DNA of 26,028 nucleotides from Penium margaritaceum (Eukaryota; Streptophyta; Zygnematophyceae; Desmidiales; Peniaceae), in the NCBI GenBank assembly GCA_023375785.1, contig SZWC01003616.1, forward strand, positions 50,769 to 76,796, read 5' to 3'. Positions 19,128 through 26,028 of the stretch are shown here, piece after piece. The translations under genes were made by a program, and so were the position numbers. The notes below the pieces were generated by a model. That model searched no databases. It had not been told where the DNA came from and saw only the letters and a list, made by a program, of their open reading frames with translations. Each line of letters opens with the position of its first letter. Position 1 is the first letter of the stretch.

Positions 19128-20380
19128 ATGCCAGGTGACGAAGAGTCATTAATTGCTGACCTATAGCGCCAGCTGAACCTCGCTCGCGAGGCTCAACGAG
19201 AGGTTGAAGATGGCCTCAAAGTCGCGAACGACAATCGCACAGAATTTGCTGATGAAGTCGCCGCTAACGTCCTCAAGCGTCCCCCTGCTGTGTCTGTCTC
19301 TCTCTCTAGCACCGTTGCCGGCACCAGTGTTGGTACCTCCTCCACGCCGTCTGCTGCTAACACAACTTTTGACAATTTTAATGCTATTGCACCTGTTGTC
19401 ACCTCTGCCACCGCAGCCCGCTGGCATGACTTCTTCTCACAGCCCCTAATCCTCGCCGCTAGGCTTGTTTTCTCTACCTGGGAAAATTTCTTGAGTGCAT
19501 GGGCTCAGGGGGAAATCCTGTGGCAATGCTACTTCCCAGTAGTCCCACTTTTCACACTTGTTACTGATGAGTCTGGTTGCACTGTCCGCGCTCTCATCGC
19601 TGCCGCACCTGAGACGCTCGTTGATGATGTTGACACATGCAACGCAGATCCTGCCGCCCAACGCCTTGCTGACCCCATTGGCGCATACACCATGCTTCGC
19701 CGCCGCAGTACTGTCACTGGCCAAGCTGCTCAGAGAGCACTCTCCATGCAGTTCAACACGCTTTTAATGCATACGGATGAATCGGCCAATGCGTATTGGG
19801 CCCACGGGCTCAAATTGCTCCGTGAGCTTGACGATGCTACACCTGGCCAGCTGTCGGCAGTGCTCAACATGGTCAATGGCTTGATCCCCAAGCTCTCTGA
19901 CCTCCTTCGTGATGTCAGAGCAGATGAACTGCAGTGTCTTGCATTGCAGCCTGTGCCACCCAGGTCCCCTCCTGGTGTTGGATCAGTCTAGGACTTTGCC
20001 ACGGAACGTCATGCTGCCTGGTGGACCAGCCTGCAGAACAAGCGTCTCTACCATTCTGTAGCCGCTAGGGTCGCTGCTATCACTACTTAAGCCTCTTCCT
20101 CCAGTTTAGCCTCTGCCTCTACTACCTCATCCACTTCCTACTCTACCGCCACAGATCTTGTTTCTCAAGGTCGCAGTCGCGGCCGCGGCAAGGACAAAAG
20201 CAGGGGAAAACTCCCGAATTCCACTTCTCGGGTTCCTGGCGAGGTGGTATGCTGGAACTACTGCTCTTGTGAGCACTTCGCTCGGAATTACCCTATGCCA
20301 CCTGATGATCTTTGCCTTTCATGCGCCATGTGTGCCCACTGGGCTCGCTCCATGGGATCCTCCTCATCTATAGCCGACAC
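19128..20380 (+). pseudogene. copia-2 gag
   Basis: The ATG at 19128-19130 starts MPGDEESLIADL, followed by TAG (19164-19166) and an in-frame coiled-coil-like segment RQLNLAREAQREVEDGL. The gag domain runs on (FSTWENFLSAWAQGEILWQCY, ALSMQFNTLLMHTDES, LLRDVRADELQ), is stopped by TAG at 19989-19991, continues in frame with DFATERHAAWW, and is stopped again by TAA at 20088-20090. An Arg/Gly/Lys basic stretch precedes a ruined zinc knuckle, CWNYCSCEHFARNY (about 20247-20288): the second and fourth ligand positions, normally Cys, are both Tyr (TAC). The frame is lost before the protease. The relative positions fit copia gag throughout. Confidence 0.85.
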
Positions 20381-20899
20381 CAGCACTGACTCCTGCTCCA
20401 GCTTCGGCACCTCGGCACGGTCTGTCGGCTCCCCCCCCCCGCACAGGGCTACTCCACCGCAGGTGTCCTCTTCCAGCCTCTGCCGACCGCATTTCCCTGG
20501 GGTTGGCCACTGTCGTATAGGGCGTCCGTCTTCTCTGGCCTACTTTGCACCTCCGTGGCTCCCTCCCTCCTCGGGGTCCGCTGCTCTGTCCTCGGTGTCC
20601 TTCGTCGACGGCGAGCGCCAGCTAGAGCAGTCTCTTCTTCAGCATCTTCACCTTCGCGATCAGGGAGGTGACTATTTCACTGCGATGGCCAGAGATCACT
20701 CATGACACTCTGACTCTGTTCTTCATGGGGATCCACCTGGTCATGTTCTTGGGTGTCCGTCTACGTCTGTTCCGTGGGTCGAAAACTGGCAGTCGTTTGT
20801 GCTCCCTCGTTGTCTCACAGCCTGTGCCTCGTCTTCCCCCCTATTGGCACTGTTGCTACATGTGGTGTCCTTCCTGGGCTTCGGGTCTCGGGTGGCTTC
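20381..20899 (+). pseudogene. copia-2 gag-protease linker
   Basis: Low-complexity Ser/Pro-rich sequence with frame changes and no domain; it lies where copia elements have a variable linker. The gag and protease frames differ by two bases (modulo 3) across it. Confidence 0.55.
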
Positions 20900-21319
20900 T
20901 AGGTCCTTGACTCCGGTGCCACCCACCACATGACGTCTGTCCGCGCCTCCTTTGTTTCATTGGATCCTGCCGGTTGTGCTTGCTTTGTCTGCACCGGGTC
21001 TGGCCAGTTGCTTCTTGATCAGGGCATGGGCGTCGTTCGCTTCGTTGGTCCCAGTGGCATGCTGTTCTTGCCTGATGTTCTCTATGTGCCTTCCATGGAA
21101 CTCAGCCTCCTGTCGGTGACCTTGCTAGACAATCAGGGCATGGATTTCTATGCTACTCAGGATGTCGGCACTTTCTGTCTTTGCTCCTCGGGTCGTTTTG
21201 TCCTTCAGGGTGTCAAGTGTGACAAGATCTATCGTGTTCCTTTGCTTGCACCCTCCATCCCCTCTATTGACACCTTCCTTGTTCATGTCGCTCCCTCTCT
21301 TTCTCCTGACCATGTTTAG
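20900..21319 (+). pseudogene. copia-2 protease and pre-integrase segment
   Basis: The active site VLDSGATHHM is intact and is preceded at 20900-20902 by a TAG where the related relic at about 15280 has TGG (Trp). The segment continues FVGPSGMLFLPDVLYVP and LLSVTLLDNQGMDF, the usual copia C-terminal protease pattern, and CDKIYRVPLLAPS. It ends with a TAG at 21317-21319, after which the same frame continues into integrase. This enzyme would cut the Gag-Pol polyprotein. Confidence 0.87.
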
Positions 21320-22140
21320 CTCTTGCATCGCCGTCTATGGCACGTTCACACAGATGCCATCACGAGCATGCTCCACCTCTAACCTGCGCTCGGTCTGACC
21401 CCGTCCACTTTTCATATGCTCAGTCCCTCTCCCTGTCTTAATTGCGCCCAGGGAAAAATGCATCGCTCTCCTTTTTCTCCCTCTACCTCCCAGTCCTCTC
21501 ATCCCCTTGATCTTGTTCATGTTGACGTCATGGATCCTCTTCTCCATGAGTTTCTTAAGGATGCCGGACTGTATGTCTTATGCCTCACTGATGAGTTCTC
21601 TCATTTTCACTGGCTTTTCGCTCTTTTCTAGAAGAGCGATGTTTGAGCTGTCCTTGAATATTGGCTCGTGCAAGCGGAGCGGTCATGTCAGCGATCCCTG
21701 TGTGTCTTTCGCAGTGATCACAGCGGTGAGTCCCACTACCTGATTTCTGGAGTCTAAAGGGGTGTGTCTGGTGACCTGTGCTCCCTACACATCCTAGTAA
21801 AATGGTGTCTCTGAACGTTGGAACCGGACACTTGCTGATGGCATCTGAAATCTTTTGTCTGAGTCCGGTCTTCCCCCCTTGTTTGCTTTTGAAGCCATGT
21901 GCTACATGACCTGGGCCTGGAACCGTGTACCCCATGGTCTCCTCCCGTGCACAGCCACCCGTTTTGAGCGTTGGTATGGCGCCTAGGCTGATATTTGCCT
22001 CGCTCGCATCTGGGGTTGCATTACGTCTGTCTGGCTTTCTAAGGACCTTCGTGATGGGAAGCTCTCCCCACGCGGCCTTCTTTTCCCCTTCCTGGGTGTC
22101 TCCACCTAGTCGAAGGCCTGGTGCTTCTGGGATATAGAGC
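21320..22140 (+). pseudogene. copia-2 integrase
   Basis: Zinc site: HRRLWH then CLNC followed by AQGKMHRSPF, with a TAA between. Catalytic Asp 1 is in LVHVDVMDP (codon 21524-21526) and Asp 2 in FRSDHSGE (codon 21716-21718), 64 codons later, the same spacing as in copia-1. The catalytic Glu is in NGVSERWNRT (codon 21813-21815). The Asp2-Glu distance is 97 bases instead of 105, so about 8 bases are deleted and the frame changes. LTDEFSHFHWLF matches LIDDYSRYTWVF of copia-1. Several stops follow. Confidence 0.85.
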
Positions 22141-23660
22141 ACCAGCATGTTGTGGAGTCTCGTGATGCCTTGTTCTTCCAGTCCATCTTCCTACGTGACC
22201 TCAGTCATCCTGTCTCCTTGGCCTTCCTTTTGCCCCTCTCTCAGTTGCAGGGGGAGGTCGGACCTGCCGTCCTTGTTGGTTCCGCATGTCTTGCTGCTAT
22301 CTCCACTCAGCATCCTTCACCCTCAGTGTGGCCTCAAGAGTTGAACTCCGCATGCCCCTCTGCGGCTCACCCGGCCTTGTTGCCCAATGTTGCTGCTTCT
22401 CCTATCCTTTCCTCTTCGTCTGCATCCGACCTCGTGTCTCCTGCATACTCCTCCGTGTTCCCCTCTAGTCCGCTCCCAATGCCCAGTCCACCGGTCCCGG
22501 CCACATCGACCTCTGCTGCTCCCTCCGCTCCAGCTCTTGTCTCTCCCTTCATTCGTGGCGGTAACCTCTGTGCTCTCCTCACACGCTCTCACGTCTCTTT
22601 GTCTCACCCCCAATCGTTGCCGTCCCAGCCTACACAGTCGCTGGCACTTCTGACCGGCATGGATGCCTTGGGCTTAGCCACAGGGGTTGTCCACCCCAAC
22701 TCTGCCCTTGGCTATGCACTGCTCCTTACGGAGTATGAGCAAGTACTGAACGCCACCATTCTTGGCAACATCGCAGAGTGTCATGCCACTGTTGTTGTGT
22801 CGCTCCCGTCGCCTGATCCCACCACAGTCCGCCAGGCACGTACAACATCTGACTTCGAGAAGTGGGAGGCTGCCATGTGTGATGAGCGTCGAGCGCTTGA
22901 CGATCATGCTGTCTATGAGCTTGTTGACCTACCACCCGGTCGCAAGGCCATTGACGCTCGATTGTTCTTTCAACAGAAGTACAAGCCCAATGGTGAGCTT
23001 GAAAAATACAAGGCACGTCATATGGCTACGGATTTTTCCAGGTCGTCGGTGTCGAATTTGACGAGACGTTTGTCCCTATCGGATGTAACACCACTGCTCG
23101 AGCTCTCCTCAGCCTTGTGGCGCATCATGACTGGGAGCTTGAGCAGATGGACGTCAATAATGCCTTCTTGTACGAATGTCTAGAGGAAGAGATCTATATG
23201 ATCCATCCTCCAGGGTTTGCGGATGGCACAGACAGGGTTTGGAGACTGTGCAAGGCCCTCTATGACCTCAAGCAGTCTCCTAGGTGTTGGAATCAGGAGA
23301 TCACTTCAACACTAGAGAAAGGGGGATACCGATAGAGCACCATTGACCCTTCCCTTTTCATCACTCCAGCGTCGTCGCCCTTTGCATCCATCCTCGTCTA
23401 TGTCGATGACCTGCTGATTACATCATCCAGTCGTGAGTCAGTGACCTCAGTCAAGTCTCTTCTACAGTCCACGTACAAAATGAAAGACCTGGGTCCGGCC
23501 CGAGTCTTTCTAAGCATGGAGCTTAAGCATGACAGCGCTCTTCGCGTTTTCCACGTTCATCGGGCCGCTTACGTCAGGAGCCTGGGGGAGCGCTTTGCCT
23601 CACTTCTTGAGGCTGTTCCCACAACCTCCACACCGATGACACCCGCTGGATAGCGACTGC
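22141..23660 (+). pseudogene. copia-2 reverse transcriptase
   Basis: After a Ser/Pro-rich linker (22200-22620) the RVT_2 domain begins: FEKWEAAMCDERRALDDHAV, YELVDLPPGRKAID, KYKPNGELEKYKARH. A one-base frameshift near 23034-23042 moves the frame to VEFDETFVPIG, then WELEQMDVNNAFLYECLEEE, MIHPPGF, LCKALYDLKQSPRCWN, a TAG, and the catalytic YVDD (23399-23410) in ILVYVDDLLI. It continues to MKDLGPARVFLSMEL. Apart from these lesions it is a good match to copia RT. Confidence 0.92.
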
Positions 23661-24364
23661 TGAAAACACCTGACAAGGAAGGTGACTGACTATCTGAGAG
23701 TGACAGAGTCTCTAATGTACCTTGCCACCACTACATGGGCAAACGTTGCCTTTGCTGTGAATTTTCTTACCTATTTCTCATAGTGCCCAAGAGTGCGCCA
23801 CATGGAGGCAGCGTTGCCCGTCGTCAGGTACGCATTCTCTACTGCTCGTGTCGGCCTTTGCTACCGGGCACAACCGTCAGTGGTCGTTGATGGCTACACT
23901 GATAGTGACTGGACGCATGACGTTGATGTCGTAGTCACATAGGCTACATCTTCCTTGTTGAGGGGACGACGGTCTCATGGAAAAGTGGTAAGTAGGGTTG
24001 CAAAGCGCGCAGCTCCAGTGAGGCTGAATATGTTGCCCTTGGCGCAGGCACCTGTGAGAGCGTCTGATTGTGTCGACGGTTGCAGCAATTGTGTGTCCCT
24101 ACCCGTTGCATCACTTTACGGTGTGACATCCAAGGCACCAAGACGATTGCTGAGCACGATGACATGCATCACACTCACACAAAACATATCAATGTTGAAC
24201 ATCATTTTGAGCACGAGTAGGTGGCTGCCGGCTATTTCCAAATGGTGTGGGTTGACACCAGACAGCAGCGAGCTGATTTCCTCACAAAGGCACTAAGCAG
24301 TAACGTTTTGAAGGCAACCGTTCATGTTGTTGGATTGTTGTGTCCTCGTGATGTCCCAGGTTGA
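23661..24364 (+). pseudogene. copia-2 RNase H
   Basis: A degraded region holds YMGKRCLCC-like remains of the connection, then SSSEAEYVALGAGTCE (about 24008-24056, the usual SSTEAEYIA..), AEHDDMHHTHTKHINVEHHF (usual ..RTKHID...HF) and ADFLTKALSS (about 24268-24299), the canonical copia C-terminus. It finishes at TGA 24362-24364. Many stops interrupt it. Confidence 0.85.
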
Positions 24365-24456
24365 TCTGTTGTGCCAGCGCCTATGTCTAGACTGTCGTCA
24401 CTACTCGTGATGCCAGTCTCGTGCCTGTGAGTGTTTTGTGCCCTGTTCGGCCGTGT

Positions 24457-24468
24457 GTCATGGAGGAG
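24457..24468 (+). promoter_or_regulatory. copia-2 polypurine tract
   Basis: ATGGAGGAG directly precedes the 3' LTR start TGCTGG; a short purine run here primes plus-strand synthesis in LTR elements. Confidence 0.65.
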
Positions 24469-24993
24469 TGCTGGTTTATGTGTCAGAGTCATGTGGTGAC
24501 CTCTGGCCTCGCTGCACTCTCACTTCACTGGTGCAAGTGACTGACGAGAGGTAGGCATTGCCACTTACTCGTCCGCCGACTTGACGTGACAACATGACGT
24601 GGCAATCCCTCTGATAAGTTGTCGAAGACCTTTACCAAGTCACAAATGCATGATGCATGCTGTTGTGGATTTTGTGATGATGCAGTGATGGATACATAGG
24701 GTCTCTCCCAAACCTAGTTCTTGTAGGCTTCTTGACGAAGTGTTGACCCCTGACTAGTGGGGAGAAATTAGAATTAGGTGCTTGCTCAAATCCAACCACG
24801 CTCAAGGGAAACGAGCGACAGCGAGCTCGCTGCCCCCAAGCACGTAATAGGGAACACCTCATAGCTTGTTACTAGGTTTTCTCCCACTCACTTCAAACTC
24901 CTACCTTCTTCGAATGCATGGTTGCGTTTCTTCGCACACTGCTTTTTTTTCCCTGGCCTGCTGTTTCAGTTCGTCACAACAGTCCTAGCTACA
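24469..24993 (+). repeat. copia-2 3' LTR
   Basis: Starts TGCTGGTTTATG, ends CTAGCTACA. It aligns with the 5' LTR over its whole length with about 50 differences by eye, and has a T8 run where the 5' LTR has CTCCGTTTG. Confidence 0.94.
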
Positions 24994-24998
24994 ATTCC
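24994..24998. other. copia-2 target-site duplication, right copy
   Basis: ATTCC, identical to 17703-17707. Confidence 0.93.
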
Positions 24999-25334
24999 CT
25001 CCCTCAATCACATACTCCAACATTGTACTTTACCATACAAGACCTAACAAGTATCCCCAAAGCCATAATGTTTTACCTCCCTTCGGGTTCCACGAGTGTG
25101 TCACATGTCCTAAAACTGCTCCCCTCATGCAAAGGGCACCCTCACGCTTTGACCCGTCTGGAAATGGCCAAAGAGGAAGCTCTGACTCTTACATTCGTTG
25201 ATATGTTTTCTTTGTTAGGCACGTCGGCTCGGCCACAGGTGCTTGCGTTAAGGATGTCCCATCATACCCACTTACCCCTCCTCAAACAGTGCAATATTCT
25301 CCTCACTCAGCATGGCTCCCCTCTTATGAAGTAA
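24999..25334 (+). pseudogene. continuation of the LINE ORF2 relic
   Basis: If copia-2 and one ATTCC are removed, the frame FLSWTRIPRVGHS runs directly into LPQSHTPTLYFTIQDLTSIPKA without a stop. That joins blocks resembling the end of LINE ORF2 (FLS...L...GLP..HF..YLQL..AIP). The open frame continues to a stop at 25332-25334. The similarity is weak, but the frame restoration supports it. Confidence 0.5.
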
Positions 25335-26028
25335 ACTAGAGTGAAAAGTCTAATGACAAAGTAACAAACTCGCCCTCGCTTCACCGAAAACTCTCTAATC
25401 TACCCCTCAACATACATGCTTGAGATTCTAGGACTCAAATTATCTTTCGTCTATTCCGGACGCTCAGCGCACTAGACCGATGAAAGAAGACAAAAGAGGC
25501 CCTTGCTTCCTCTTTTGTAATTGACGTTTTCGGCTTTACATTCACCTTGACTCCGTTTACCAAGCTTTCTTTTTCCCCACCTCCCTTCATACCCCATTGA
25601 CATCCCCTAGGCCCCTTGGAACCTATAACATATTCCCTAACATGGATGGTCATTTGATCTACTATACTTCACCTTTTATGACCGGAATGATGGACACCAC
25701 ACTCCCATTCAACACCTGAACTACTTGTCTCCCCCCCCCTCCCCCCCCCCCTTAACACTGAAACATAATATCTAGCTTAAAGTCTCTCAATTCACATCCC
25801 ATCATTATGAAGATCCCATGATTCGAGAGCGACCCTTTGATTTAGACTTCTTTCTCCCGAAAGGTTTATGTATCTTGTCATTGGAAGAACCCCTTTTCCA
25901 ACGAAACATCTCATATGTAGGTACCATCGGGTGGAAACTCCCCCACATATACTCTTTTCCACCATGATCCATTCACTCGAGGGCCGGCTTCAACCATCGG
26001 GCATGTTTGGTGCTGACGTCCCCCCCCC
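25335..26028. other. no recognised feature; pyrimidine-rich
   Basis: No ORF with similarity I can name. It holds two C runs: 25731-25751 (C9-T-C11) and a run of nine Cs that ends the window at 26028. It may be the 3' flank or tail of the LINE. Confidence 0.5.

Larger units (their letters stand above)
17708..24993 (+). mobile_element. complete but inactive Ty1/copia retrotransposon 'copia-2' (7286 bp)
   Basis: Both LTRs (17708-18243 and 24469-24993), a PBS at 18244, gag, protease, integrase, reverse transcriptase, RNase H and a polypurine tract are present in copia order on the plus strand, flanked by the perfect 5-bp duplication ATTCC. LTRs differ at about 50 positions by an eye count, roughly 90% identity, so the insertion is old. 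Every coding domain carries stops or frameshifts. It inserted into the LINE relic: joining the flanks across one ATTCC keeps the LINE reading frame. Confidence 0.95.

Overview
The window is eukaryotic, plant-type repetitive DNA. It is a nest of decayed retrotransposons with no intact host gene that I can recognise. Both LTR superfamilies (Ty1/copia with the order gag-protease-integrase-reverse transcriptase-RNase H, and Ty3/gypsy) are present with initiator-Met-type primer-binding sites, along with a non-LTR (LINE) reverse transcriptase. That points to a land plant or streptophyte green alga with a large genome (a charophyte such as Chara would fit), but the assignment is tentative. No rRNA, tRNA, CRISPR or bacterial-type operon was seen.

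Layout, left to right. (1) Positions 1-10383 are a minus-strand copia element, 'copia-1', running off the left edge: integrase C-part (1-918), gag C-part/protease/integrase N-part (919-2393), gag (2394-3683), a very long leader (3684-9850), a primer-binding site (9851-9864) and the 5' LTR (9865-10383). The leader is almost pure polypyrimidine in the sense direction and holds ten apparently identical 207-bp tandem repeats (6844-8931). (2) The copia-1 LTR interrupts the RNase H of a minus-strand Ty3/gypsy element, 'gypsy-1' (10384-13983), which has a PBS and a 5' LTR at its right end. Its gag segment (about 12199-13330) lies on the opposite strand to the rest of the element, which looks like an internal inversion. 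(3) Positions 13989-15120 hold two gypsy integrase-like relics in opposite orientation. (4) Positions 15240-15860 are a copia relic containing a (CA)n microsatellite. (5) From about 15900 to 17702 there is a decayed LINE ORF2. It is interrupted by (6) a complete plus-strand copia element, 'copia-2' (17708-24993), with both LTRs, a PBS, a polypurine tract and a perfect 5-bp target duplication ATTCC. The LINE frame appears to resume after it at 24999. (7) Positions 25335-26028 are pyrimidine-rich with nothing recognisable.

Order of events inferred from nesting: gypsy-1 landed next to an integrase relic, copia-1 landed in gypsy-1, and copia-2 landed in the LINE. Copia-1 is the freshest coding unit: two stops and one frameshift are visible in about 3.5 kb of coding sequence, plus a third stop in the low-complexity linker after the integrase. 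Copia-2 is much more degraded, and its LTRs differ at roughly 50 sites by an eye count. The most unusual object is the copia-1 leader, about 6 kb long with a homogeneous minisatellite. Beyond that I see no new multi-gene system.
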